The notes under the pieces were generated by a model, which saw only the letters and a list, made by a program, of their open reading frames with translations, was not told the DNA's origin and ran no database searches. Shown here piece by piece: positions 33,590 through 42,288 of a DNA stretch of 64,000 nucleotides; positions within the stretch are counted from its first letter, which is position 1, and every line of letters starts with the position of its first letter. Position numbers and translations under genes: made by a program. This stretch comes from CAWAWP01 sp963841205 (GTDB taxonomy: Bacteria > Chloroflexota > Ktedonobacteria > Ktedonobacterales > JADMIN01), in contig CAWJCH010000015.1 in assembly GCA_963841205.1 (NCBI GenBank), forward strand, positions 248,001-312,000, read 5' to 3'.

Positions 33590-33643
33590 GAGCGCCAGAT
33601 TGTGGCTCTGGAGGTCGTGGGTTCGAGCCCCATCGGTCACCCC
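33590..33643 (+). other. attR: 54-bp copy of the tRNA-His 3' end
   Basis: Identical to 24399-24452. It lacks the acceptor 5' strand and most of the D arm, so it is not a working tRNA. It marks the right junction of the element. Confidence 0.9.
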
Positions 33644-33655
33644 AGTTCTCCCTCA

Positions 33656-33695
33656 GATGCCCCGAAGCCGGAGTAGCGCAAGGTTTCGGGGCATC
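33656..33695 (+). terminator. Terminator hairpin downstream of attR
   Basis: GATGCCCCGA and TCGGGGCATC, the same arms as at 24465-24504 with a different 20-base loop. It is the original chromosomal terminator of tRNA-His if the left one came with the element. Confidence 0.6.
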
Positions 33696-33913
33696 GCCGT
33701 GTGTCGGAGCGCCAGCGCAGCTCCGCCTGCCATTCTCGCAAGGGGGCAATATCCAAATCTGCCGGGATCGGCATCGGCTGGCCGTCGCGTCCCGTCCCTC
33801 AATTAGCCGTGGCCTTCAGGCCAGGATCGACGCCGACAGCCGAAACGGAACGGCCGAAGCAGAATAGCTATCAGGCACCGGCGTATCTCAAGATGCGACA
33901 TGGGAGGACGTGC

Positions 33914-34306
33914 ATGGAAACCGAACAGACTGCCATCACCACCGTCGACGACTACATCGCCAAGTTCCCGCCGGAGATCCAGGCCCTCCTCGAAACCATG
34001 CGCGCCACCATCCGCGCCGCCGCGCCGGACGCCAAGGAGATCATTAGCTACGGCATGCCCGCCTTCGCCCAGAACGGTAATCTCGTCTACTTCGCCGCCG
34101 CCAAGAAGCACATCGGATTCTATCCCACCTCCAGCGCCACACAGGCGTTTCAGGCCGACCTCGCCGGCTATGAAAGCTCGAAGGGTGCCATCCGCTTTCC
34201 CCTCGACAAGCCGCTGCCGCTGGATCTCGTCACCCGCATCGTGAAGTTCCGCGTCGCCGATAACGTCGCGCGCGCCGAGGCGAAAGCGAAGAAGCGCAAG
34301 GCCTGA
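33914..34306 (+). CDS. DUF1801-family protein
   Basis: 130 residues from the ATG at 33914 (GGGAGG 6-7 bases upstream). The sequence TTVDDYIAKFPPEIQALLETMRATIRAAAPDAKE, then ISYGMPAFAQNGNLVYFAAAKKHIGFYP and GAIRFPLDKPLPLDLVTRIVKFRV, is the DUF1801 pattern (YdhG-like; the fold resembles frataxin-type iron chaperones). The Lys-rich C-terminus (KAKKRKA) is common in the family. Function in this organism is unknown. It is the first chromosomal gene after the element. Confidence 0.85.
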   Translation: METEQTAITTVDDYIAKFPPEIQALLETMRATIRAAAPDAKEIISYGMPAFAQNGNLVYFAAAKKHIGFYPTSSATQAFQADLAGYESSKGAIRFPLDKPLPLDLVTRIVKFRVADNVARAEAKAKKRKA

Positions 34307-34315
34307 GTCCTCGCC

Positions 34316-34777
34316 CTACGCATCGCGCTGCATCTCGATGTGCTCGATCCACCCGGCGCGCGTCCGCCTGCGGAACGTGCGCACAGGCGTGAAGCCCGCC
34401 TGTGTGTAGACCCGTTGTGCCCGCGTGTTGAACGCGGCGACCGTGAGCATGAAGCGCTTGGGATGATAGCGCTGGCGGGCGAACGCCAGCCCCGCGTTGA
34501 AGTACTCCAAGCCGCGTCCTTGGCCCGTGAGGTCCGGACGCATGCCTACGCCGATCTCGACCATGTTCCCCATGCGTGTGAAGGTGAAGAGGCCGAGCAG
34601 CTCCCCCCGCTCGTCCAGCATCGAAAAGAAGACGACCATGCGTGCGATCGTCTGTAGCACGACCGTCGACCTGAGTCCCCACGCGTCGAAGTCGTAGATC
34701 GCGTATGGGGACTCGTAGTGCCAGCGAGCCGCAGCCGTGGCGTCGCGCCAGCGCAACGGTACGAACCTGTAGGGCAT
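34316..34777 (-). CDS. GNAT-family N-acetyltransferase
   Basis: 153 residues. The acetyl-CoA site is GVGMRPDLTGQGRGLEYFNAGLAFA (Q-x-x-G-x-G type), preceded by a strand pair (ELLGLFTFTRMGNMVEIG) and followed by LTVAAFNTRAQRVYTQAGFTP, the usual motif B with N-x-R-A and Tyr. The acceptor substrate cannot be told. AGAGGA lies 6 bases before the start. It converges with the DUF1801 gene, with only 9 bases between the stops. Confidence 0.85.
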   Translation of the reverse strand: MPYRFVPLRWRDATAAARWHYESPYAIYDFDAWGLRSTVVLQTIARMVVFFSMLDERGELLGLFTFTRMGNMVEIGVGMRPDLTGQGRGLEYFNAGLAFARQRYHPKRFMLTVAAFNTRAQRVYTQAGFTPVRTFRRRTRAGWIEHIEMQRDA

Positions 34778-35006
34778 GTTCCGTCCTCTTCGTCGTTGCC
34801 GGCCACGTCACGGCGCCCTTCCCGAACACGCCGGTTTTGCCGGCCGTCCGTCGCAACCCGCATATGCTACAACGAGCCTGCGCCGAAATGTAAGGTGGGC
34901 ACAGTGGACGCTCGCAGCCGCCCCTCGCGCATGTGCTACACTTCCGGCGCAACACACTTCGCCGGGCCATCACAGGATTTCCGGCCCCACGAGAAGATCG
35001 ACTACC

Positions 35007-36272
35007 ATGACCACCGCGTCAAGCGGCGAATCTGCGCTCGGAGACCTGATCCGCGACGAGATCGCGGCAACCGGCCCGATGCCCTTTGCCGGCTTCATGG
35101 CTCGGGCCCTCTATCATCCCACCCTCGGCTACTACGCCGGCGGGGGCTGCGGCAGGGAGCCGCTCGGCTGGGAGGGCGACTACGTCACCAGCGGCGACCT
35201 CCACCCGCTCTGGGGCTGGTCGCTCGCGCGCCAGCTGCACCAGATGTGGGAGCTGCTGGGTCAGCCTGTCGTGTTCGACGTGCTGGAGGCCGGCGCGGGG
35301 CGCGGCTTGCTGGCCGCCGCCGTCTGGCGGTATGCCCGCGAGCTGGCACCCGGCTGGCTCCCCGCGCTGCGCTATACCCTCGTGGATAGCGCCCCGCTCG
35401 ATTCGCCACTGCGTCGTACCCGCGAGCAAGGCCTCGCGTCGGCGCTCGCCGCGCTCGACGTACCCGTCCACGCCACGCGCTGGGCCTCCACCATCGGCGA
35501 TGTGTTTGCCACGAGCAGCCTGGTCGGGGCTGTCGTCTCCAACGAGCTCGTCGATGCGCTGCCGGTTCACGTCGTCGAGGTTGCTGGCGGCGAGCTGCGC
35601 GAGGTTTATGTCGCCGCGGACGCCGCTGGCCGCCTGATCGGGCAGTTGGGGCCGCCCTCGACCGCCGAGCTTGTTGAGTATCTCGATCGCTTCCGCGTGC
35701 CGTGGCGCGCCTATGACGACGGTTGGCGGTGCGAGATCTGCCTCGCCGCGCCGCTGTGGATGCGCGAGGTCGCCGAGACCATCGAGCGTGGCTTCGTCCT
35801 CACCCTCGACTACGGCGACACCGCGCGCCGCCTCTACCGTCCCGAACGGCGGCACGGTACGCTGGCCGTCTACACGCGCCACCGCCACGGCGAGCAGCCG
35901 CTGGCGCATCCCGGCGCGCAGGACCTCACCGCTCACGTCAACTTCTCGGCGCTCGCCACCGCCGGACGCGAGAGTGGCCTGCGCCTCGCCGGTTTCACGA
36001 CGCAGGCCGCGTTTCTCACCCGCCTCGGCATCCGCGACGAGGCTGAGGCGCTCGGTCGCCGCCTCTATCCCGCCGCCGACGCCGCGCGTCACACCGACCG
36101 CGGCCAAGCCGACCACCTGCGCAGCCTCGGCCTTCGCGGCGCCGTCGAGACGCTGCTCGATCCGCGCGGGCTCGGCGGTTTCCGCGTGCTGGCGCAGCAG
36201 CGTGCCGTACCGGGAGTTCGCCGCGCGCTGCTCGGTTTCTCGTCGGCCGGCGCCGCGCGGGAGTTTGGCTAA
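35007..36272 (+). CDS. MidA/NDUFAF7-family SAM-dependent methyltransferase
   Basis: 421 residues from the ATG at 35007; the frame extends upstream but without features. It has the family order: LGDLIRDEIAATGPMPFAGFMARALYHP then GYYAGGG at the start, GDYVTSGDLHPLWGWSLARQL, the SAM motif VFDVLEAGAGRGLLAAAV, VVSNELVDALPVHVV, FVLTLDYGDTARRLYRPERR then GTLAVYTRHRH, and DLTAHVNFSALATAGRESGL. Eukaryotic NDUFAF7 dimethylates an arginine of complex I; bacterial substrates are not settled. No nuo genes adjoin. Confidence 0.88.
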   Translation: MTTASSGESALGDLIRDEIAATGPMPFAGFMARALYHPTLGYYAGGGCGREPLGWEGDYVTSGDLHPLWGWSLARQLHQMWELLGQPVVFDVLEAGAGRGLLAAAVWRYARELAPGWLPALRYTLVDSAPLDSPLRRTREQGLASALAALDVPVHATRWASTIGDVFATSSLVGAVVSNELVDALPVHVVEVAGGELREVYVAADAAGRLIGQLGPPSTAELVEYLDRFRVPWRAYDDGWRCEICLAAPLWMREVAETIERGFVLTLDYGDTARRLYRPERRHGTLAVYTRHRHGEQPLAHPGAQDLTAHVNFSALATAGRESGLRLAGFTTQAAFLTRLGIRDEAEALGRRLYPAADAARHTDRGQADHLRSLGLRGAVETLLDPRGLGGFRVLAQQRAVPGVRRALLGFSSAGAAREFG

Positions 36273-36506
36273 CACCGCGACACGAGAACACCGCGGCGTT
36301 GCCACCGAGACTCGCGCTCGTCCTTGGCACGTCGCGGCGTGAATGCTGCCGGCCATGTCGCAAGCTGTCTGATTCGTGGCGCAGAGACGTGTTTGTCGCT
36401 CCCACGACGGACTTCAGTCCCTGCGGCCCGTTCGTCGGCACCTCGGCGCCGCGCCCCCGTCGCAACCCATGACACAGTACCTCGACATATCTGGAGGAGC
36501 GAACCC

Positions 36507-37736
36507 ATGACGCTCGACATTCGCCCGATCACGCCCGACGAGTACCGCGACTTCATGGTGGCGGAGGGCATCGCGTTCGGCGGCCGCCCCACCGACGCTG
36601 ACCTTGAGCAGCGGCGCGCGACGTTTGAGCTCAACCGCAGCCTCGCCGCCTTCGAAGACGGGCACGTCGTTGCCACCGCCGGCGCCTACTCGTTCGATCT
36701 GACGCTGCCCGGTGGCGCTACCGTAGCCGTCCCAGGTGTCAGCTGGGTCAGCGTGCTGCCCACCCATCGCCGGCGCGGCTTCCTCACCGCGATGATGTCC
36801 CACCAATTGGGGGGCTACGCGGAGGCGGGCTACCCGCTCGCCATGCTGACCGCCTCCGAGAGTGCGATCTACGGCCGCTTCGGCTACGGCCTCGCCAGCA
36901 GCACCGCCTCATTCGAGCTTTCGCGCGCCTACAACCGCCTGGCCGCTCCGCCCGAGCAGCCCGGTCGGGTGCGGATTCTCGATCAGGACGCCGCCATCGA
37001 GGCGCTCAGCAGCGTCTACGAACGGCTGCGTCCGCGCCAGCCCGGCATGCTCAGCCGCTCACGGGCGTACTGGGAGTGGCTGCTGAGCAACTCCTACGGC
37101 ACCTCCGAGGGCTTCGGCGGTCGTCTCTACATCGCCTACGAAGCGCCCTCGGGCGAGCTCGAAGGCGCCGCTCACTACCGCATCAAGCCCGAGTGGGCCA
37201 ACGGCGTGCCGAGCGGGACACTCCTCATTCGCGAGTTATATGCCGCGACGCCAGAGGCCCAGGCGGCGTTGTGGAGCTACTGCCTCAACGTCGATCTCGT
37301 CACCACCGTGCGCGCCATGAGCCGCCCCGTAGACGAGCCGCTGCGCTGGATGCTCGCCGATCCGCGCCGGCTGCACATCACCGCGCTCAACGACGATCTC
37401 TGGCTGCGCATCCTCGACGTGCCCGCCGCGCTCGCCGCCCGCCGCTACGCTGCCGCCGATCGCCTTGTGCTTGAGATCACCGACGCTTTCCGCCCCGAGT
37501 CCAGCGGACGTTACGCCCTGGTCGCCAGCCCCGAAAGCGCCGCCTGCCGGCGCACCGATGACGCGCCCGACCTCTCGCTTACCGTCGCCGACCTCGGCGC
37601 GGCGTACCTCGGCGGCGTCACGTGGTCCGCTCTGGCCGCTGCCGGTCGCGTGCGCGAGCGGACGGACGGCGCGCTACATCGCGCGGATGGGTTGTTCTTC
37701 GCGGACCGCGCGCCGTACTGCGCGACGCCATTCTAG
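36507..37736 (+). CDS. Eis-like GNAT acetyltransferase with SCP2-type C-domain
   Basis: 409 residues from the ATG at 36507 (GGAGGAG 8 bases upstream). Eis proteins have two GNAT domains and a sterol-carrier-like third domain, and acetylate amines, including aminoglycosides and protein lysines. Seen here: the acetyl-CoA loop PGVSWVSVLPTHRRRGFLTAMM, the SESAIYGRFGYGLAS segment with the general-acid Tyr, LRWMLADPRRLHITALNDDLWLRILDV, and a C-terminal Phe (ATPF). In characterised Eis proteins the C-terminal carboxylate takes part in catalysis, so the intact end matters. An SCP2-domain protein follows 174 bases downstream. Confidence 0.87.
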   Translation: MTLDIRPITPDEYRDFMVAEGIAFGGRPTDADLEQRRATFELNRSLAAFEDGHVVATAGAYSFDLTLPGGATVAVPGVSWVSVLPTHRRRGFLTAMMSHQLGGYAEAGYPLAMLTASESAIYGRFGYGLASSTASFELSRAYNRLAAPPEQPGRVRILDQDAAIEALSSVYERLRPRQPGMLSRSRAYWEWLLSNSYGTSEGFGGRLYIAYEAPSGELEGAAHYRIKPEWANGVPSGTLLIRELYAATPEAQAALWSYCLNVDLVTTVRAMSRPVDEPLRWMLADPRRLHITALNDDLWLRILDVPAALAARRYAAADRLVLEITDAFRPESSGRYALVASPESAACRRTDDAPDLSLTVADLGAAYLGGVTWSALAAAGRVRERTDGALHRADGLFFADRAPYCATPF

Positions 37737-37910
37737 CGCCGGGGCCCCGCGGCAGTCTGTAGCTGGCTACGTGGCGGCGTGCTGAGCCAATGTGCTATGG
37801 TGTCCCACGGAACCCTTCGGTTGCCGTTCAATGTATCATCAAAGCCTCCGCTGGAGCGCACGAGTACGGTAAACGCCGCAATGCAGCGGAGTGTGCGAGA
37901 GGAGACCCGC

Positions 37911-38255
37911 GTGTCGCAGCCATCGATGGAGAGCATCGCCGGTTCATTCGCCGCCCTCAAGGCCAATTTCCTGCCCGAGAAAGCGGCCACTGTCGACAAG
38001 ACCCTGCAGTTCGACTTCTCGGGGCGCGAGGCGGGCACCTGGAACATGGTCGTGCGCAATGGCACGCTTGAGTACAGCGAGGGTGCCGCCGCGAGTCCCA
38101 GCGCTACCATCGCCGTCGATTCCGACGACTGGCTGAAGGTGCTCAAGGGCGAACTGAACCCCGTCACCGCCTTCATGGGTGGCAAGCTGAAAGTCTCCCC
38201 GGCTTCTGCAGCGATGGATTTGATGCAATTTCAGAATTGGTTCGCCCGCCCATAG
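37911..38255 (+). CDS. SCP2 sterol-binding-domain protein
   Basis: 114 residues from the GTG at 37911, with GGAG 6-7 bases upstream; the longer frame from 37779 has no site. Single SCP2 fold: ATVDKTLQFDFSGREAGTWNM, NGTLEYSEGAAASPSATIAVD, SDDWLKVLKGELNPVTAFMG and GKLKVSPASAAMDLMQF. The family binds lipids in a hydrophobic tunnel; no catalytic site. It follows the Eis-like gene on the same strand. Confidence 0.87.
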   Translation: MSQPSMESIAGSFAALKANFLPEKAATVDKTLQFDFSGREAGTWNMVVRNGTLEYSEGAAASPSATIAVDSDDWLKVLKGELNPVTAFMGGKLKVSPASAAMDLMQFQNWFARP

Positions 38256-38312
38256 CCTTCTCGCCCAGTACCTGCCCGCGTGGCATCGCACTCGGACGAT
38301 GCGGCGACAGTG

Positions 38313-38358
38313 CAACGACGGCCCGACACCGCTCCTGCGGTTCGTCGGGCCGTCGTTG
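38313..38358 (+). terminator. Long perfect hairpin after the SCP2 gene
   Basis: CAACGACGGCCCGAC (38313-38327) pairs perfectly with 38344-38358, and an inner ACCGC/GCGGT extends it. It lies about 60 bases after the stop and has no T-run. The remainder of 38256-38842 shows no supportable gene. Confidence 0.6.
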
Positions 38359-38842
38359 CGTCAATTCCCAGCCTCATGGCGCTTCTCCGCGCCAATTGGT
38401 CCAGCGGCTTAGCGGCGAGCACGACGTTTTCAAGCCACTTGCAGCACACTACCAGGAAGGCGAACTGGTATGAGATGTGCAACGGCGGAAAGACTGTTGG
38501 CGGAAGGGGACGAAAGATAGCGGGGGATCGGCGGTATCTCCCCTCCCGTGCAGTGGTCGCATTGGTTGGCAGGCACCATCACCAGCACAGGCCTTGAGAG
38601 GGAATTGCCTGGTGCTCGACTCTTCCCGCCGAAAGGACGTGCCACCGAGTTCAAGGCGGAGTTCTGTGGCAGGGAGTTCTCGACATCGACGGTATCCGAT
38701 CGGTGCAACCGGCTCGACATGGTCGTATGGGCCTGGCAACGAGCGGGATCTAGTCGGGTGCGAGTATCCGGTCTTACTGGTGGTTGCCTAATCGTTGCGC
38801 AGGTGCGGAAGCGTCCGTGAAGGCGGGCAGCAGGAGGAGAAC

Positions 38843-40243
38843 ATGGGGATGCCACTCGCCACAGACTATGATGCGATTGTCATCGGCACCACCCAGGGAG
38901 GTAGGCTACTCCCAATCGCCTTAGCGAACGCGGGCCGGAAGGTGGCGCTCATTGAGCGCGACCACCTCGGCGGCACCTGCGTCAACGTGGGATGCACCCC
39001 CACAAAAACAATGGTCGCCAGTGCGCGCGTCGCCTATCTGGCGAGGCGTGGCGCCGACTACGGCGTACTCACCGGCCCCATTTCGGTCGATATGCAGGCT
39101 GTACGCAACCGCAAACAAGGCATCGTTGAGGGCGCTCGCAGCGGTTTCGCGAGCGGGATCGCAGCGGCGAAAGGGCTGGATCTCCTGCTGGGCGACGCCC
39201 ATTTTATCGCCCCAAAGATGCTTGAGGTCCATCTCAAGAGCGGCGAGACGCAACGGATCACGGCGCCCATGATTTTTATCGACGTCGGCCTCCGGCCAGA
39301 GCAACTAACGATCGAAGGCGTCGAGGGCGTATCCGTGCTCGATTCAACCTCGATCATGGAGCTGGACGAGGTCCCCGACCATCTGCTCATCATCGGGAGC
39401 GGCTATATCGGGCTGGAGTTCGGACAGATGTTTCGTCGCTTCGGCAGCCAGGTCACGATCATTCAGCGCAATCCGCGCCTGCTTATGCGCGAGGATGAGG
39501 ACGTGAATGACGGAATTGCGGAGATATTTCGCGAGGATGGGATCACGATCCTGACCAACACCGCGCCGCAACAGGTCGAGCTGCTCAGCGACGGGCGCAT
39601 CCAATTGACCGTGCGCACGCCTCACGGCGAACAGCAGCTCACCGGATCGCATTTGCTGGCGGCGGTCGGTCGCGTACCGAACACCGACGATCTCACACCC
39701 GAAGCCGCCGGCATACAACTGGACCGGGAGGGGTACATCCAGGTCAATGGGCAACTGGAAACGAACGTTCCGGGCATCTACGCGCTGGGCGATGTGAAAG
39801 GTGGACCAGCTTTCACCCACGTCACGTACGATGACTTCCGCATTTTGCGCACCAACCTGCTTGAGCATGGCAGCGCCAACACGCAGGATCGCATGGTCCC
39901 CTATACCATCTTCATCGATCCCCAGCTTGGGCGCATTGGCATGAGCGAGAACGAGGCCAGAATTCAAGGGCGCAACTTCCGCGTGGCGAAAGTGCCCATG
40001 AATCGAGTGCCCCGTGCACTGGAAACCGGCGAGACGCGCGGCTTCATGAAGGCCATCGTCGATGCTGATACGCAACAGATCCTGGGCTGCGCCATCCTGG
40101 GCGTGGAAGGTGGCGAGATCATGGCAGTCATTCAGGTGGCGATGATGGGGAAGCTGCCGTATACCGCGCTAAGAGAAGGCACGTTCACGCATCCAACCCT
40201 GGCTGAAGGGCTCAACAGTCTGTTTATGACGCTCGATTCGTAG
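38843..40243 (+). CDS. FAD-dependent disulfide oxidoreductase (mercuric reductase/lipoamide dehydrogenase family)
   Basis: 466 residues from the ATG at 38843 (AGGAGGAG just upstream). The redox-active disulfide is GGTCVNVGCTPTKT. The NAD(P) Rossmann motif LLIIGSGYIGLEFGQ is normal, as are YALGDVKGGPAFTHV and the C-terminal HPTLAEGLNSLF, which supplies the base His-Glu in the dimer partner. The N-terminal FAD motif is changed to VIGTTQGG, with Thr at the second Gly of G-x-G-x-x-G. No mercury-binding HMA domain and no C-terminal Cys pair, so true mercuric reduction is unlikely. The substrate is unknown. The DUF2090 gene follows 83 bases downstream. Confidence 0.88.
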   Translation: MGMPLATDYDAIVIGTTQGGRLLPIALANAGRKVALIERDHLGGTCVNVGCTPTKTMVASARVAYLARRGADYGVLTGPISVDMQAVRNRKQGIVEGARSGFASGIAAAKGLDLLLGDAHFIAPKMLEVHLKSGETQRITAPMIFIDVGLRPEQLTIEGVEGVSVLDSTSIMELDEVPDHLLIIGSGYIGLEFGQMFRRFGSQVTIIQRNPRLLMREDEDVNDGIAEIFREDGITILTNTAPQQVELLSDGRIQLTVRTPHGEQQLTGSHLLAAVGRVPNTDDLTPEAAGIQLDREGYIQVNGQLETNVPGIYALGDVKGGPAFTHVTYDDFRILRTNLLEHGSANTQDRMVPYTIFIDPQLGRIGMSENEARIQGRNFRVAKVPMNRVPRALETGETRGFMKAIVDADTQQILGCAILGVEGGEIMAVIQVAMMGKLPYTALREGTFTHPTLAEGLNSLFMTLDS

Positions 40244-40326
40244 AGCCAAACAGCCGTCCTTTTGAGCAGAGTGCACGGCTTCAAAAGTCGCTGAACCGCG
40301 GCCTCAGTACGTAAGGAGCTTTACTC

Positions 40327-41241
40327 GTGATCTCTGGCTATACAAGGCTGCTCTACCTCCTTCCGTTCGACCATCGCGCATCCTATCTGTCGGGACTTTT
40401 TGGCTGGAAAGAGCCGCTGAATGCGGAGCAGATGGTCGCCGTTTCAAACAGCAAGCAGATCATCTATGCAGGCTTTCAGCAGGCTATTGTCGACCAGGTG
40501 CCAAAGGATCGTGTTGGAATCTTGGTTGATGAGGAGTTTGGCTCCGCCATCCTGCGAGATGCGGTCAGCAAGGGCTATATCACGGCGGTATCCGTCGAGA
40601 TGAGCGGGCAGGAAGAGTTCGAGTTCGCCTATGGGCAGGACTTTGCGCAGCACATTGAAGCGGTTCATCCGACCTTCGCCAAAGTGCTCGTACGCTACAA
40701 TCCTGAAGGAGATGCGGCGCTCAACCTGCGCCAAATCAGTCGGCTCACACGCTTATCGGACTATCTGCACCGGACACAGACGCTGTTCATGTTCGAACTG
40801 CTCGTGCCACCTGAGCGGATGCAACTAGACCAGGTTGCGGGGGACACGATGGCCTATGACCTGCAACTACGTCCGAACTTAATGGTGCAAGCCATTCAGG
40901 CTCTGCAGGACGCAGGGGTGGAGCCTGATGTCTGGAAGGTTGAAGGGCTTGATCGCCAGCAAGATTGCGTCAAGTTGGTGGACATTGCTCGGCGCGGGGG
41001 GCGGGACACCGTGAGTCTCATAGTACTGGGACGCGGTGCAGAGCGCGAGCGGGTCGTGCATTGGCTGAAGACAGCGGCGCAGGTTCCCGGGTTCATCGGG
41101 TTTGCTGTCGGGCGAACCAGTTTCTGGCAGCCCCTGGTCGATGTCGAGGCGAAACGTATTTCGGGCGAGGAGGCAGCCACGCAAATTGCACACAACTTCG
41201 AAGAGTGGGTTCACCTCTTTGAGCACACCCAAAGCACATGA
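40327..41241 (+). CDS. DUF2090-family (aldolase-like TIM-barrel) protein
   Basis: 304 residues from a GTG at 40327 (AAGGAG 8 bases upstream). It has the DUF2090 order: YLLPFDHRASYLSGLFGW, AGFQQAIV, VGILVDEEFGSAILRDA, VSVEMSGQEEF, KVLVRYNPEGD, FMFELLVPP, VWKVEGLD and VGRTSFWQPL. DUF2090 is the C-terminal domain of some IolC fusions and resembles class I sugar-phosphate aldolases; a 2-deoxy-5-keto-gluconate-6-phosphate aldolase role is known only for such fusions. It probably shares an operon with the oxidoreductase before it and the small gene after it (4-base ATGA overlap). Confidence 0.82.
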   Translation: MISGYTRLLYLLPFDHRASYLSGLFGWKEPLNAEQMVAVSNSKQIIYAGFQQAIVDQVPKDRVGILVDEEFGSAILRDAVSKGYITAVSVEMSGQEEFEFAYGQDFAQHIEAVHPTFAKVLVRYNPEGDAALNLRQISRLTRLSDYLHRTQTLFMFELLVPPERMQLDQVAGDTMAYDLQLRPNLMVQAIQALQDAGVEPDVWKVEGLDRQQDCVKLVDIARRGGRDTVSLIVLGRGAERERVVHWLKTAAQVPGFIGFAVGRTSFWQPLVDVEAKRISGEEAATQIAHNFEEWVHLFEHTQST

Positions 41242-41534
41242 GCGTTTGCGCTCAAAAATGCGCAGAGGAGCTAGCCGGTACAAAAGATGGACCTCAGGGC
41301 ACAGCGACATTCGATCTCACGCATGGGGCCGGGCTGTCGTGGCATGTCGGTGTTTTCTGGGCCACTGATGATACCGAATCGCTGTTCACTATTGACCGAG
41401 CAGTGGAGCTGGCTCGCGATTTCCTGAACACGGCTGACCAGTATGGCCTCAGATGGCATGAACGGCACTTTGGCAAGCCCCTCGAGGGGCGCACGTCGTC
41501 GAAGAGCGGACCGCCACTGCGACGCCTCAACTGA
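41238..41534 (+). CDS. Small unknown protein overlapping the DUF2090 gene
   Basis: 98 residues, not recognised. The start overlaps the previous stop (ATGA), the main reason to believe it. The middle (TFDLTHGAGLSWHVGVFWAT, SLFTIDRAVELARDFLNTAD) is protein-like, while the C-terminal 20 residues are basic and poorly ordered. It may be a short subunit or a chance frame. Confidence 0.45.
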   Translation: MSVCAQKCAEELAGTKDGPQGTATFDLTHGAGLSWHVGVFWATDDTESLFTIDRAVELARDFLNTADQYGLRWHERHFGKPLEGRTSSKSGPPLRRLN

Positions 41535-41555
41535 CGAAACGGGCGCGAATGCGCG

Positions 41556-42056
41556 CTAGTAGCGTTCCCACCTCACGACCTCACCGAACGGCTTGCGACC
41601 CTGGCCGGCAGCCGCAAGCGGGCGTTTCACCTCTTCGGGGGTGGGATAGCCGAGCGAGAGCACGACATCGCAGGCGTGGTCGGCGGGGACGCCGAGGATC
41701 GTTTTGGCTTGGTCGGAGCGGTGCATCCACGCGATGCAGGAGCCGATGCCGCGATCCCAGGCGGTCAGCTGGATGCAGGTGGTCGCCTGGCCGAGGTCGA
41801 AGCCAGTCGGGTTCGGTGAGACGAGCGCGATGGCAGCGGCCGCCGCGGCGAGATGCTGGGCGAAATCCCCGCATTCAGAGAGACGGCGTAGGGTGTCGCG
41901 GTCGCGGATGGCGACGAACGTCCATGGCTGCGAGTTCTTCGAGCTTTGTGCGTGGCGTCCGGCGTCGAGGATGGCGCGCAAGTCGTCGTCGGCGATCGGC
42001 TGATCGATGAACTGGCGCACCGAGCGGAGCGTACGGATGGCCTCTGTGACGTCCAT
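41556..42056 (-). CDS. Nitroreductase-family FMN oxidoreductase
   Basis: 166 residues from the ATG at 42056 (GGAGGA 5 bases upstream). FMN contacts are the N-terminal RSVRQFIDQPI and QSSKNSQPWTFVAI, then GFDLGQATTCIQLTAWDRGIGSC and LSLGYPTPEEVKRP. This is the short single-domain form. Family members reduce nitroaromatics, quinones or enones with NAD(P)H; the native substrate is unknown. It lies upstream of tRNA-Ala on the same strand. Confidence 0.9.
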   Translation of the reverse strand: MDVTEAIRTLRSVRQFIDQPIADDDLRAILDAGRHAQSSKNSQPWTFVAIRDRDTLRRLSECGDFAQHLAAAAAAIALVSPNPTGFDLGQATTCIQLTAWDRGIGSCIAWMHRSDQAKTILGVPADHACDVVLSLGYPTPEEVKRPLAAAGQGRKPFGEVVRWERY

Positions 42057-42215
42057 GAGTTCCTCCAGGTGCGATGCGCCGTGTAGCGGGCGCGGGTAAC
42101 GTGCGAGCGTTAGCAGCCGCGACATCTCCAACCGCTGCGAAGGGCCCTAGCAAGCGAAAAGGCCCTCCGCCCGCAGATGGACGAAGAGCCTCGCGATGGA
42201 AATGCGAATGAAGGG

Positions 42216-42288
42216 TGGACCTGAGGGGATTCGAACCCCTGACCTTCTGCATGCCATGCAGACGCGCTCCCAGCTGCGCCACAGGCCC
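42216..42288 (-). tRNA. tRNA-Ala (anticodon GGC)
   Basis: 73 bases on the minus strand. Acceptor GGGCCTG/CAGGTCC, D arm GCGCAGCTGGGAGCGC, anticodon stem TCTGC-ATGGCAT-GCAGA with GGC at the centre, T arm AGGGG-TTCGAAT-CCCCT, discriminator A. Confidence 0.96.

Larger units (their letters stand above)
24399..33643. mobile_element. 9.2-kb integrative element in tRNA-His
   Basis: It is bounded by a perfect 54-bp direct repeat (24399-24452 and 33590-33643) equal to the 3' end of tRNA-His from the D arm onward. Inside are a tyrosine recombinase, a Rep_trans-like initiator with hairpins upstream, a small DNA-binding protein, small membrane and unknown proteins, and a peptidase gene. No capsid, portal, type IV secretion, FtsK-like coupling or separate relaxase gene is present. 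It therefore looks like an integrated rolling-circle plasmid or mobilizable island. Rep_trans relatives include the MOBT relaxases of Tn916/ICEBs1, so mobilization by a helper is possible (inference). Confidence 0.85.

Noticed and set aside
33590..33643. A second tRNA-His gene
   Set aside because: It lacks the 5' acceptor strand and most of the D arm; it is an attachment-site copy.
38256..38842. Short open frames in the gap before the FAD oxidoreductase
   Set aside because: None has a ribosome site together with protein-like composition.
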